Shown here one piece after another: positions 1 to 7,823 of a DNA stretch of 64,000 nt. The stretch lies in assembly GCF_002251755.1 (NCBI RefSeq), contig NZ_NOXT01000125.1:109095-173094 (forward strand). Reading direction: 5' to 3'. A model generated the notes under the pieces. That model worked only from the letters and a program-made list of their open reading frames with translations, was not told the DNA's origin and ran no database searches. Source of the stretch: Sandarakinorhabdus cyanobacteriorum (GTDB lineage: Bacteria > Pseudomonadota > Alphaproteobacteria > Sphingomonadales > Sphingomonadaceae). The translations under genes and the position numbers were made by a program. How positions within the stretch are numbered: position 1 is the stretch's first letter; each line of letters begins with the position of its first letter.

Positions 1-589
1 GGCCGCCGGCACTGGCCCGCTGCGTTGGCGCGGGCGCACATGCGATGCCATGGCCGAACCCGAACTGCTCAGCTGCGCCGATGCCTTCCAGCGCCATGCC
101 GGCATCGATCTCGCCGCCTGCCTGGATGACCGCGATGCGCTCGCCGCCGCCGCCGGCCTGCGCCCCCGCCCCGACGACACGTGGAGCGACATCTTCAGCC
201 GCATCATCGTGACCATCGAACCCAGGCTGGGCGACGGCCGCCTCACCTTTCTCACCCATTATCCCGTCTGCGAAGCCGCCCTCGCCCGCCCTTGCGCGGA
301 TGATCCGCGCTGGGCCGAACGCTTCGAGGCCTATGCTTGCGGTGTCGAACTGGCCAACGGCTTTGGCGAACTCACCGATCCGGCCGAACAGCGCCGCCGC
401 TTCGAGGCCGACATGGACGAAAAACAGCGCCTCTATGGCCGCCGCTATCCCATCGACGAGGATTTCATCGCGGCGCTTGGCGCAATGCCACCGGCCAGCG
501 GCGTCGCGCTCGGCTTTGACCGGCTGGCCCTGCTGGCGCTGGGCGGCACCGACATCAGGCAGGTGATCTGGACGCCGTTTCCCGGCTGA
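1..589 (+). CDS. EF-P lysine aminoacylase-like protein (EpmA/PoxA/GenX family), C-terminal part
   Basis: The reading frame is open from the left edge (codons start at base 2), so the 5' end of the gene lies outside the window and 195 residues are visible. The pattern ELANGFGELTDPAEQRRRF followed by GVALGFDRLALLALG matches the class II lysyl-tRNA-synthetase-like catalytic core of EpmA, the second being motif 3. EpmA attaches beta-lysine to a conserved lysine of elongation factor P in the cytoplasm. It lacks the anticodon-binding domain of true LysRS, but whether this protein also lacks it cannot be judged here. The stop lies inside the end of the convergent membrane-protein gene. The family call is firm; the exact EpmA role is inferred. 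Confidence 0.85.
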   Translation, partial: AAGTGPLRWRGRTCDAMAEPELLSCADAFQRHAGIDLAACLDDRDALAAAAGLRPRPDDTWSDIFSRIIVTIEPRLGDGRLTFLTHYPVCEAALARPCADDPRWAERFEAYACGVELANGFGELTDPAEQRRRFEADMDEKQRLYGRRYPIDEDFIAALGAMPPASGVALGFDRLALLALGGTDIRQVIWTPFPG

Positions 590-998
590 AAAACCCCAGC
601 TTCACCGCCGGCACCAGGAACTGGATCAGAAACAGCGTGTTGGCGATGGCATTGCCGGGCAGCCCGGTCGCCAACGACAACGCGCTGTCCACCACAAACC
701 AGCCGGCCACGCCCCAGCCCAGCGCGCGCCACACCCGCACATCGGCCCCCACCGCTCGATACACCGCGATCAGCGACACGCCCCAGCCAAACATCAACCC
801 GCCCATCACCCCAAGTGTGCTGCGCATACCCGGCGCATCAAACGCGCCGGCATCCAGCTGCCGACCGCTCACCAGCCAATAATAAAGCCCGGCCGCGGCA
901 TCGGCGCCCGCCAGCCCGCCGGCTGCAAACAACAGGCCAAAGCCCGCAACCTGCCAGCACCAGAGATGCAGTGCCTGTCCCCAAAAACCACTTGTCAT
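555..998 (-). CDS. Small integral membrane protein of unknown function
   Basis: A 147-residue hydrophobic protein with about four predicted membrane segments: near the N-terminus (LWCWQVAGFGLLFAAGG), around LGVMGGLMFGWGVSLIAVY, around ALGWGVAGWFVVDSAL, and a C-terminal segment with ANTLFLIQFLVPAVKLG. I chose the ATG at 998 because AGGAGG lies just upstream on the minus strand; an in-frame ATG at 1052 has no such site. The 3' end overlaps the EpmA-like gene convergently by 35 bases. Nothing in the sequence identifies a substrate or partner, so it is hypothetical. Confidence 0.7.
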   Translation of the reverse strand: MTSGFWGQALHLWCWQVAGFGLLFAAGGLAGADAAAGLYYWLVSGRQLDAGAFDAPGMRSTLGVMGGLMFGWGVSLIAVYRAVGADVRVWRALGWGVAGWFVVDSALSLATGLPGNAIANTLFLIQFLVPAVKLGFFSRETASRSPA

Positions 999-1129
999 CG
1001 CCACCTCCTGCGATTGCCAGCCAAGGCTGCAGCAGCTTGCAATGGCCGGCAATTACCCGGCGGATAGGCCGGCCAGTCCCAATTTATTTGGGATAGACGC
1101 CGCCGGCCCCCGCCTGTCACAACAACGGC

Positions 1130-1951
1130 ATGACAGCGATGGAGCATGCACGCGGCGGCATCGATGGCCTCAACCCGGCCGAGATCGAGGTGCTGCGCCT
1201 GCTCGCCGCCGGCCACACCATCAAGAGCATCGCCGCCCGCCTTGGCCGCACCGAAACCGCCATCAACGAACGCCTGCGCTCCGCCCGCCGCAAGACCGGT
1301 ATCGGCAGCAGCCGCGAACTCGCCCGCCTGCTCGAAGCCCAGGAAATCTGGGACAGGAAAATCGATCTTCTTCCCCCGCCCGCCCCGGCCAACGATGGCC
1401 TGCCGCCCGCATCCAGCGGGTCTGGCTGGACCAAAGGGAAGATCGCCATGTTGTTTGCCCTGCCCGCCGCCGCCGCCGGCCTGTTCCTGGCCGCCGCTGC
1501 CACCACCCCGCCCGCCGCGCCCCCGGCGGCCACCATCACCCCCGCCCGCCATTCGCCGCTGGCCGGCAACTGGGCGCTGGATATCGCCCGCATCCCGGCC
1601 GAAGAGCGACCGGCCCGCGTCGGCATCCGCTTCCACCACCAGCCCGATGGCCGCTGGACGACGCTGGTGGAGGTCGTCACCCCCGATGGCGCCAGCGTCC
1701 ACGCCGGATCCACCGCCGCCACCGATGGCGTGCCGGTGCCCGTCACCGGCACCATGGCCAATATCGACACGGTCGCCCTGCGCCAGCCGGCGGCCAACAC
1801 GCTGGTGATGACCCTGGGCAAGAACGGCGCCCCCGTCTCCACCCGCGTCTACACCGTGGCCAAGGACGGCAAATCGATGACCGAAACCATCGTCTGGGCC
1901 GGCGGCGCGCTGCCCAAGCTGGAAACCACCCACTTCACCCGCGTCGATTGA
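1130..1951 (+). CDS. Membrane-anchored LuxR-type HTH protein with C-terminal exported domain
   Basis: The 273-residue protein starts with a LuxR-like helix-turn-helix (about residues 14-68; GLNPAEIEVLRLLAAGHTIK then IAARLGRTETAINERLRSAR). A proline-rich linker leads to one membrane segment (about 104-125, MLFALPAAAAGLFLAAAA) and a roughly 130-residue C-terminal domain that would face the periplasm. This order resembles one-piece sensors in which an exported domain talks to a cytoplasmic DNA-binding head. No receiver or autoinducer domain is present. An alternative start is the ATG at 1139. It stands alone, 90 bases upstream of the XRE-type regulator. What it senses is unknown. Confidence 0.75.
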   Translation: MTAMEHARGGIDGLNPAEIEVLRLLAAGHTIKSIAARLGRTETAINERLRSARRKTGIGSSRELARLLEAQEIWDRKIDLLPPPAPANDGLPPASSGSGWTKGKIAMLFALPAAAAGLFLAAAATTPPAAPPAATITPARHSPLAGNWALDIARIPAEERPARVGIRFHHQPDGRWTTLVEVVTPDGASVHAGSTAATDGVPVPVTGTMANIDTVALRQPAANTLVMTLGKNGAPVSTRVYTVAKDGKSMTETIVWAGGALPKLETTHFTRVD

Positions 1952-2041
1952 CAGGCCGGCACGCGCGGCGAGGGTTCACATCATCGCCGCGCTTACCTTG
2001 CGGGTCATTGCCCTGCCGCGCATCGGTGGCATGATGCCGCC

Positions 2042-2824
2042 ATGGCAACCCGTCCCGACCTTTCCGATCCCGGCCCCTTCGCCACGGCGCTCAAAGCCGC
2101 CCGTGCCAGCCGGCGGGTCAGCCAGCTCGCCCTGTCCCTCGATGCCGGGGTCAGCGCCCGCCACCTTTCCTTCCTCGAATCCGGCCGGGCCAGCCCCAGC
2201 CGGGAGATGGTGGTCACGCTGGCCGAAGCGCTGGCCCTGCCGCTGGCGCAGCGCAACCATCTGCTCAATGCCGCCGGCTTTGCCTCGGCCTATCCGGCCT
2301 CCCCACTCTCATCCGAAGCCATCGCGCCGTTCCGCGAGATATTGCAGACGATGATGGCCAACCACGCCCCCTTCCCGGCGCTGCTATGTGACCGGCACTG
2401 GAATGTGCTGGAAGCCAGCCCGTCGGCCGCGGCCATGCTGGCGCCCTTCCTCGATGGCTGGTCGGGCCCGCCCAATGTCTTCCGCCTCACCGCCTGCCAC
2501 CCACGTGCGCCCGAATTCATCGCCAACCTGCCCCAGGTGCTGCACGAAAGCCTGGAGCGGCTGGCGCTGGAACAATCGCTGTCGGGCGATGATCCGGTGC
2601 TGGCCGATCTCATCGCCGTCACCCGCGCCGCCGCCGCCCGCCACCCCTATCGCACCCGCAGCCGCTCGCCCGTGCTGCCGGTCAGCTATCGCGGGCCGAA
2701 CGGGCTCCTCAGCTTCCTGTCCATCGTCGCCCAATGCGGCACATCAGAGGATGTGACCGTGCGCGATCTGCGGCTGGAACTGCTCTTCCCCGCCGATGCG
2801 GCGACGCGGGCGGCATTTGCCTGA
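2042..2824 (+). CDS. XRE-family regulator with MmyB-like ligand-binding domain
   Basis: 260 residues. The N-terminus carries a Cro/C1-type HTH (about 12-72) with SQLALSLDAGVSARHLSFLESGRASPSREMV in two adjoining parts, typical of the family. The remainder matches the MmyB-like PAS-type ligand domain in layout: YPASPLS, then ALLCDRHWNVLEASPSA, and late in the protein PVSYRGPNGLLSFLSIV. Such proteins are cytoplasmic regulators that usually act on neighbouring dehydrogenase genes and may bind a fatty-acid-like ligand; that role is family knowledge, not visible here. The next gene downstream converges on it across a palindromic repeat. Confidence 0.85.
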   Translation: MATRPDLSDPGPFATALKAARASRRVSQLALSLDAGVSARHLSFLESGRASPSREMVVTLAEALALPLAQRNHLLNAAGFASAYPASPLSSEAIAPFREILQTMMANHAPFPALLCDRHWNVLEASPSAAAMLAPFLDGWSGPPNVFRLTACHPRAPEFIANLPQVLHESLERLALEQSLSGDDPVLADLIAVTRAAAARHPYRTRSRSPVLPVSYRGPNGLLSFLSIVAQCGTSEDVTVRDLRLELLFPADAATRAAFA

Positions 2825-2840
2825 CCACTTCGTCCCCTCA

Positions 2841-2913
2841 GCCCCCTCCGCCTCGCGTTGCTCGGCACCTCCCCCAGAGGGGGAGGTGGCAGCCGCAGGC
2901 TGACGGAGGGGGC
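2841..2913. repeat. Palindromic intergenic repeat (family with a GGGGAGG hairpin)
   Basis: An imperfect palindrome with GCCCCCTCCG at the left end, CGGAGGGGGC at the right end and a central hairpin ACCTCCCCC-AGA-GGGGGAGGT. It lies between two convergent genes. Related copies occur near 33.2, 33.5, 38.2, 39.2, 46.5, 56.4 and 56.9 kb of this window, all in intergenic DNA. Confidence 0.8.
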
Positions 2914-2936
2914 CCGCCCGCCCGCGCAGCGCCCCC

Positions 2937-3893
2937 TCACATCCCAACCACGCACTTCCCCTCAATGCGCCCGGCCCCCATCGCCGCAAAGGCCGCCTTC
3001 ACCTCGCCCAGCGGCACCGCCAGCCCGATGTGCGGCCGCATGTGAACGGCGCGCGCATCAATCTCGCGCATGTGCCGGGCGCCGGCGGCCGGGTCCTGCC
3101 GGCCCTGCTCGCCGGCGCGCACGCCGACCAGTTCGATCTCCTTCAACAACAGCCGGTTCAGCGGCACCGCCTCCCCCCGCCCCCCCACAAAGCCGATGAT
3201 GGCATAGCGCCCGCCCCGCCGAAGGCACTTGACCAGCGGCAGCACCAGCGGGCCCGCCACGGGATCGAACACCAGATCAATGTCCCTGTGCGGAATCTGC
3301 GGCGCCGCCCGGTCCACCAGCAGCCCCTCATGCGCCCCAGCCGCCTGCGCCAGCGCCAGCCGCGCACTCGAGGACGCCACCGCCACCACATGCGCGCCCA
3401 GGTGCACGGCCAGCTGCACCGCGGCCAGCCCCATGCCGCCACCGGCCCCCGTCACCAGCACTCGCTCGCCGGCCTTGAGCCGCCCGCGCTCCACCAGCCC
3501 GACCCAGGCGGTCAGCGCCCCAACGGTGAAGGCGGCAGCCTCGGCCATGGTCAGCCCCGCCGGCACGGCCCGCAAGCCGCGCGCCGGCAGCGTGATGCGC
3601 TCCGCCATCAGCCCGCTGCGCGCGCCCAGCATCACATCGCGCCCCACCCAGTGCTCCGCCCCCGGCCCGGCGGCCAAAACCGTGCCGGTGCCTTCGGTGC
3701 CCGGTATGAACGGCACGTCGGGCTTGTACTGGTATCCGCCCTGCAGCATCAGAAAATCGGGGAAGTTCAGGCTGGCATGGCGCACCGCCACCAGCACTTC
3801 GCCCGGCCCGGGCGGCGGCGGTTCCGGCCAGTCGTCATGCAACGACAGGCCCGACAGATCGGGCGACAAATGGGTGCAAACGGCAGCGCGCAT
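2937..3893 (-). CDS. Zinc-type alcohol dehydrogenase/quinone reductase-like oxidoreductase (MDR family)
   Basis: 318 residues. The N-terminal GroES-like half contains RHASLNFPDFLMLQGGYQ and FIPGTEGTGTV, the quinone-oxidoreductase style of the family without structural-zinc cysteines. The Rossmann half has the nucleotide motif VLVTGAGGGMGLAAVQLA. It should reduce an enoyl, quinone or carbonyl group with NAD(P)H in the cytoplasm. The start is the ATG at 3893; a longer reading to 3983 adds residues atypical of the family. It is the last gene of the long minus-strand operon, 11 bases after the YciI-like gene. The substrate is unknown; an acyl-CoA or quinone intermediate of the pathway is plausible. 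Confidence 0.85.
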   Translation of the reverse strand: MRAAVCTHLSPDLSGLSLHDDWPEPPPPGPGEVLVAVRHASLNFPDFLMLQGGYQYKPDVPFIPGTEGTGTVLAAGPGAEHWVGRDVMLGARSGLMAERITLPARGLRAVPAGLTMAEAAAFTVGALTAWVGLVERGRLKAGERVLVTGAGGGMGLAAVQLAVHLGAHVVAVASSSARLALAQAAGAHEGLLVDRAAPQIPHRDIDLVFDPVAGPLVLPLVKCLRRGGRYAIIGFVGGRGEAVPLNRLLLKEIELVGVRAGEQGRQDPAAGARHMREIDARAVHMRPHIGLAVPLGEVKAAFAAMGAGRIEGKCVVGM

Positions 3894-3904
3894 GGCCGCC
3901 GTTA

Positions 3905-4201
3905 TCAGCCCTGTTTCCAGGTCGCGCCACCCACCCAAGTGCCAGCTGCGGCGCGGAATGGCTCGATGATCACGTCGCTCCACACGCCGGCCGCGCCATA
4001 GGGATCGGCCATGATGAAGGCCCGGGCATCCGCTTCATCCGCCGCCTCGATCACCAACAGCGATCCCGATGGCGCCAGCGGCCCGGCCACGCGATAGCGC
4101 GCCATATGCGCCTCCACATGCGCCAGATGCGCGGCCAGATGCAGTTGCCTGAGCGGCCCTGCCCCATCCGCATCCACGCAGCGCACGGCAAACAGCGGCA
4201 T
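3905..4201 (-). CDS. YciI-like small protein (dimeric alpha/beta barrel)
   Basis: 98 residues matching the YCII domain: an N-terminal strand MPLFAVRCVD, the HLAHVEAHM helix, and the typical middle GPLAPSGSLLVIEAADEADARAFIMADPY. Relatives are small dimeric proteins with a His-Asp pair, occasionally isomerases or dehalogenation partners; most have no known activity. The start codon shares one base with the stop of the upstream VOC gene (TGATG), which suggests translational coupling. It is probably an accessory enzyme of the same pathway. Confidence 0.8.
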   Translation of the reverse strand: MPLFAVRCVDADGAGPLRQLHLAAHLAHVEAHMARYRVAGPLAPSGSLLVIEAADEADARAFIMADPYGAAGVWSDVIIEPFRAAAGTWVGGATWKQG

Positions 4202-5094
4202 CAGCCCAACTCCACCAGTTCCAGCAGCTCGCCCGCCGGGCCGATCACGCAGCCGGCGCGGCGCCCGTCATACAGCGGGCCGTCCCGCCGCACCGGCGGG
4301 CTGATCCAGGTCACATCGCAGGCATCCAGATCGCGCATCGCCAGCGTCACCAGCGCATTGCCCGGCGGCAACATGCCGTCATGGCGCGGGCGCACGCTGG
4401 TTTGCGGCGGATAATCATCTACCTCCACGATCGGCATGCGGCCCTTGCCCACCATCTGCAGCGCGGTGATGAAATCATCCGGCAAGCCAAAGGCGGTGTT
4501 GATCATCTGATAGGGCAATTCAAACACCGGCCCCAGATCAAGATCGAGCCGGTCGGCATACCAGCGGCAGGTGGCGGCCCGGTCGGGCGTCGCCAGGATG
4601 ACGATGAAGATATGATCGGTGATGCTGGCCGCCTTGGGCAGATCCAGCGTGTCCATGTTGGCAAACACCTGGTTCAGGTAGATCATCTCCTGCCCCGGCC
4701 CCAACGCCTGCATCGGCACAAAGGCGTCCATGCCCGGCAGTTGCTTGGGCTCGCCCACGATGGTGAAACCGCTGCCGGCCAGCCGGTCGGGCCAGCCGAA
4801 CACATCCTGCACGGTCAGTTCAAACGCCCCCCAGCCGAAACTGGTGGTCGGCCTGAACCCAGCCACATCGGGCTGCTCCACCAGCCGGAACCAGCAGGGC
4901 GCACCGCTTTTCGGCCGCAACACCGCGTGGGCGCGGCCGGCACTGGCCGGGCAGCCCCAAGCCGCCGCCAGGTCGGCCGGCAGCGGGCCCCGGTGCACAA
5001 GATCAAGCTGCAGCGTGCCCTGATAGGCGGCAAGGCCAGCCGCCAGATCGGGCACGACCGACACGCCGCCCAGGATGGTGCCATGCGGGATCAT
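4201..5094 (-). CDS. Two-domain VOC (glyoxalase/extradiol-dioxygenase fold) protein
   Basis: 297 residues organised as two VOC modules, about 1-140 and 145-297. The second begins SITDHIFIVILATPDRAATC, with the metal-ligand histidine position of the fold, and ends GPAGELLELVELG, with the terminal glutamate. The first module lacks an obvious His in its opening strand (GGVSVVPDLAAGLAAYQG), so probably only one site binds metal. The family covers extradiol dioxygenases, isomerases and lyases and the sequence does not decide between them. The gene is coupled on both sides, ATGA with the enoyl-CoA hydratase and TGATG with the YciI-like gene. Confidence 0.75.
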   Translation of the reverse strand: MIPHGTILGGVSVVPDLAAGLAAYQGTLQLDLVHRGPLPADLAAAWGCPASAGRAHAVLRPKSGAPCWFRLVEQPDVAGFRPTTSFGWGAFELTVQDVFGWPDRLAGSGFTIVGEPKQLPGMDAFVPMQALGPGQEMIYLNQVFANMDTLDLPKAASITDHIFIVILATPDRAATCRWYADRLDLDLGPVFELPYQMINTAFGLPDDFITALQMVGKGRMPIVEVDDYPPQTSVRPRHDGMLPPGNALVTLAMRDLDACDVTWISPPVRRDGPLYDGRRAGCVIGPAGELLELVELG

Positions 5095-5849
5095 GCGCCA
5101 AACTCCGGTTTGCGCTTTTCAACGAACGCCGTGGTGCCCTCGGCAAAATCGGCGCCGGTGAAGGCGGCGGCAAAGATCGCCAGCGTCTCGGCATCGTCCG
5201 CCACCTGGCCATCCAGCACCCGGCGCACAAAGCCCTTGATCGCCCGGGTCGAATGGCGGGAGGCGGCGAGGATGGCATTCACGAAGCCATCGGGCGCATC
5301 GGCCACCGCCTCGATCAGGCCAATCGCCTGTGCCTCGGCCGCATCGATCAGCGCGCCGGTGAACAGCAGCCGCTTGGCCTGCCCCGGCCCAACGAGATCA
5401 ACCAGCAATTTCACATCATGCAGCGGATAGACGAGGCCCAGCTTGGCCGGCGTGATGCCAAAGCGCGCGGCCGGCGTTGCCACCCTCAGATCACAGGCCA
5501 TCGCCAGCCCGCAGCCGCCACCCACCGCATCGCCTTCGGCAAAGGCGATGGTGGGCAGCGGAAATCGCGCCAGATCATGCTGCGCCCGGTTGATCGCCGC
5601 CTGGTTGGCGGCGCGCCATTCGGAATCATCCTTGTTGGCGAGCAGCTCGGCGATATCGGCCCCGGCGCAAAAGGCACTGGCCGGCGTTGCCGATTGCAGG
5701 ATCAGCAGCTTCACCGCCGGATCAGCCGCCGCCTCTTCGAGCAGGCGCGGCAGCTCGGCCCACATGGCTTGCGTGAAGCTGTTGCGCTTGGCCGCCCGGT
5801 CAATCAGCAACCGGGCAATCGGGCCTTCGATGGCAAGGCGCAGGCTCAT
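5091..5849 (-). CDS. Enoyl-CoA hydratase/isomerase family protein (crotonase fold)
   Basis: 252 residues. Crotonase landmarks are visible: AKRNSFTQAMWAEL near the N-terminus, the first oxyanion-hole segment ASAFCAGADIAEL (about 60-72), and the second, FAEGDAVGGGCGLAMACDLRVA in two parts (about 100-121). It should bind an acyl-CoA and hydrate, isomerise or hydrolyse it. The start at 5849 is the ATG in the ATGA overlap with the deacetylase gene; the longer in-frame start at 5903 would reach into that gene. It provides a beta-oxidation-like step beside the PaaK-like ligase of the same operon. Confidence 0.88.
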   Translation of the reverse strand: MSLRLAIEGPIARLLIDRAAKRNSFTQAMWAELPRLLEEAAADPAVKLLILQSATPASAFCAGADIAELLANKDDSEWRAANQAAINRAQHDLARFPLPTIAFAEGDAVGGGCGLAMACDLRVATPAARFGITPAKLGLVYPLHDVKLLVDLVGPGQAKRLLFTGALIDAAEAQAIGLIEAVADAPDGFVNAILAASRHSTRAIKGFVRRVLDGQVADDAETLAIFAAAFTGADFAEGTTAFVEKRKPEFGA

Positions 5850-6715
5850 GCCGGCTGCACCTTGGCAAAATGCCGGGCGATCTCGTGCCGCGTCGTCACC
5901 CACACGCCATCGTGGCTGCGGACATGGCGGAAAAATTCCTCCAGCGCCCAGATGCGCCCCGGCCGGCCGATGATGCGCAGGTGCAGGCCCAGGCTCATCA
6001 TCTTGGGATTGCCCTCGACGCCTTCGCGATAAACCTGATCAAAATTGCGCTTGGCATAGGCCAGCCACTGCTCCGGCCCCATCGCCGGGTCGGTCCACAT
6101 CTTCATGTCATTGTTGTCGAGCTGGTAGGGCACGATCACCATCGGCCGTTCCGGCACGGTCGTCTTGTCCCAGAACGGCACATCGCCGCTGTAATCATCC
6201 ATGTGATAATCAAACCCCGCCTCGATCAGCAGGCGGCGGGTGTGATCGGTGTGGAAATAGCGGGAGAGCCAACCATAGGGCCTGACCCCGCAGCTGCGCT
6301 GGATGGATTCGACGGCCTTGCCGATGAAGTCGCGTTCGGCCTCCTCGTTCAGCTTGAACTGGTGCACCCAGCGCCAGCCATGGCTGACCGGCTCATGGCC
6401 CAGTTCCACGATGGCTTCGGCCAGTTGCGGATGGTTTTCGAGGGACAGGGCCGCAACCGTCCAGCTTGCCTTGATGTCAAAGGCCTTCAGCAGCTTGACC
6501 ACGCGCGGCGCGCCGGCCTTGATGCCATAGAGATAATTGCTCTCATTGCCATAATTGCGGATCGGCGCCTTGATGAAGATGCCCAGTTCGTCAACCGGCT
6601 CCATCCCCTTGTCGCCGCGCGCCACCGTCTGTTCGGAGCCTTCCTCGACATTGACAACGACACTGAGGGCCATCTTCGCCCCGCCCGGCCAATCGATGCG
6701 TTCCTCGGCCAACAT
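5846..6715 (-). CDS. Polysaccharide-deacetylase-fold hydrolase, PuuE/allantoinase-like (copy 1)
   Basis: 289 residues of the NodB-like fold in the form seen in PuuE-type allantoinases: an N-terminal VVNVEEGSE in place of the sugar-deacetylase TFDDG, the HEPVSHGWRW motif about residue 120, and a closing GVWVTTRHEIARHF. PuuE enzymes open cyclic ureides and are reported to be metal-independent, so an amide or ureide ring is a more likely substrate than a polysaccharide. The gene is coupled to the SDR gene by TGATG and to the hydratase by ATGA. Two further members of this fold lie at 37.3 and 38.4 kb in the same putative regulon. Confidence 0.82.
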   Translation of the reverse strand: MLAEERIDWPGGAKMALSVVVNVEEGSEQTVARGDKGMEPVDELGIFIKAPIRNYGNESNYLYGIKAGAPRVVKLLKAFDIKASWTVAALSLENHPQLAEAIVELGHEPVSHGWRWVHQFKLNEEAERDFIGKAVESIQRSCGVRPYGWLSRYFHTDHTRRLLIEAGFDYHMDDYSGDVPFWDKTTVPERPMVIVPYQLDNNDMKMWTDPAMGPEQWLAYAKRNFDQVYREGVEGNPKMMSLGLHLRIIGRPGRIWALEEFFRHVRSHDGVWVTTRHEIARHFAKVQPA

Positions 6716-7512
6716 CAGTGCATCTCCTCCCCGCCCGAGACGTTCAGCGCCTCGCCGGTGATGTAGAAGGCGTCATCACTCGCCAGAAAGGCGCAGGCCG
6801 CCGCCGTGTCGCCCGGCAGGCCGGGCCGGCCCATCGGGTTCTTCGCCGCCATGTTGGCGAGATAGGCCTCGACCGTCGGGAAACCGAGCAGTTTCGAGAA
6901 ATATTCATTCTGCATCGCGCCCAGCCCGGTGGTGACATGGTTGGGGCACACGGCATTGACCGTGATGCCATGCGCGCCCAGCTCCACCGCGGTCGCCCGG
7001 GTCAGGCCGATCATGCCATGCTTGGAGCTGACATAGGCTGGCAGATGCGGAAAGCCGGTCTTGGCGGCCTGGCTGGCGATGTTGATGATGCGGCCGCCCT
7101 TTCCGGCGGCAATCATCGCCTTCGCCGCGGCCTGCGTGCAGTAAAAGGCGCCCGACAGGTTGACGGCAATCACCTTCGCCCAGTCGGCCGGATCAACCTC
7201 CAGCATGGGCTTCATCATGAAGCCGATGCCGGCATTGTTGACGAAAATATCGACGGCGCCGAATTCGGCCACCACCTGATCGACCAGTGCCACGCACTGC
7301 GCGGAATCGGACACGTCGCATGCAATTGCGGCCACCTTGACGCCACGCGCGGCAAGGTCGGTGGCCACATTTTGCGCTTCGGCATCGATGCTGATATCCG
7401 ACACGACGCAATTGGCGCCCTCATCGGCAAAGCGCCGCAATATGCCCTGGCCCAGGCCCTTCTCCTTGCCCGACCCGGTGACCACGATGGTCTTGCCGGC
7501 GAAAAGGCCCAT
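6715..7512 (-). CDS. Short-chain dehydrogenase/reductase (SDR)
   Basis: 265 residues. The nucleotide motif is unusual, VVTGSGKEKGLGQGI, with extra residues inside the usual TGxxxGIG. The rest is classical: DIFVNNAGIG (NNAG), the serine in INIASQAAKTG, the YVSSK catalytic pair, and a C-terminal GEALNVSGGEEMH. It oxidises or reduces an alcohol/ketone with NAD(P) in the cytoplasm. I use the ATG at 7512, which overlaps the stop of the upstream gene, rather than the GTG one codon earlier. Confidence 0.88.
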   Translation of the reverse strand: MGLFAGKTIVVTGSGKEKGLGQGILRRFADEGANCVVSDISIDAEAQNVATDLAARGVKVAAIACDVSDSAQCVALVDQVVAEFGAVDIFVNNAGIGFMMKPMLEVDPADWAKVIAVNLSGAFYCTQAAAKAMIAAGKGGRIINIASQAAKTGFPHLPAYVSSKHGMIGLTRATAVELGAHGITVNAVCPNHVTTGLGAMQNEYFSKLLGFPTVEAYLANMAAKNPMGRPGLPGDTAAACAFLASDDAFYITGEALNVSGGEEMH

Positions 7513-7817
7513 CACAGATCCTCCGTCAGGATGAAGCAGGGATTGTCGGTGAACTGGCCAAATGCGGCGGCGACCTTCTGGAACTCCGGGTTCGAAACAT
7601 CGGCAACAAATGCGTCCATCCCCTTGATATCAATCACCTCGATATAATCATAGGGCGGCGCCGCTTCCGATCCGAACAGCCCGGTGGCGCGGTGGACGGT
7701 GAAGCTGTTGACGCTGCCCAGGGCGTTGACGCCGGGAATGTCGGTGCCGCGCGCCCAGGCCTCATAGGCTTGCGCGGAGGCGCCCGGCTTCAGATTGAAC
7801 AGGCAGATGATGCGCAT
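7512..7817 (-). CDS. HapK/REDY-like small protein (dimeric alpha/beta barrel)
   Basis: 101 residues: MRIICLFNLKPGASAQAYE, then DIPGVNALGSVNSFTVHRA, then YDYIEVIDIKGMDAF. It looks like the small ferredoxin-like proteins annotated as REDY-like HapK or EthD-like. These are dimeric barrels often found in degradation clusters without a proven reaction. It starts six bases after the amidase stop and a GAGGGGAG site lies in the gap. The family label is from memory and moderate; the fold is more certain than the name. Confidence 0.6.
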   Translation of the reverse strand: MRIICLFNLKPGASAQAYEAWARGTDIPGVNALGSVNSFTVHRATGLFGSEAAPPYDYIEVIDIKGMDAFVADVSNPEFQKVAAAFGQFTDNPCFILTEDL

Positions 7818-7823
7818 GTCGGG

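Noticed and set aside
995..1933. Long open frame on the minus strand opposite the LuxR-type HTH gene
   Set aside because: Glycine-rich text without domain features; it is the antisense of a well-supported gene in GC-rich DNA.
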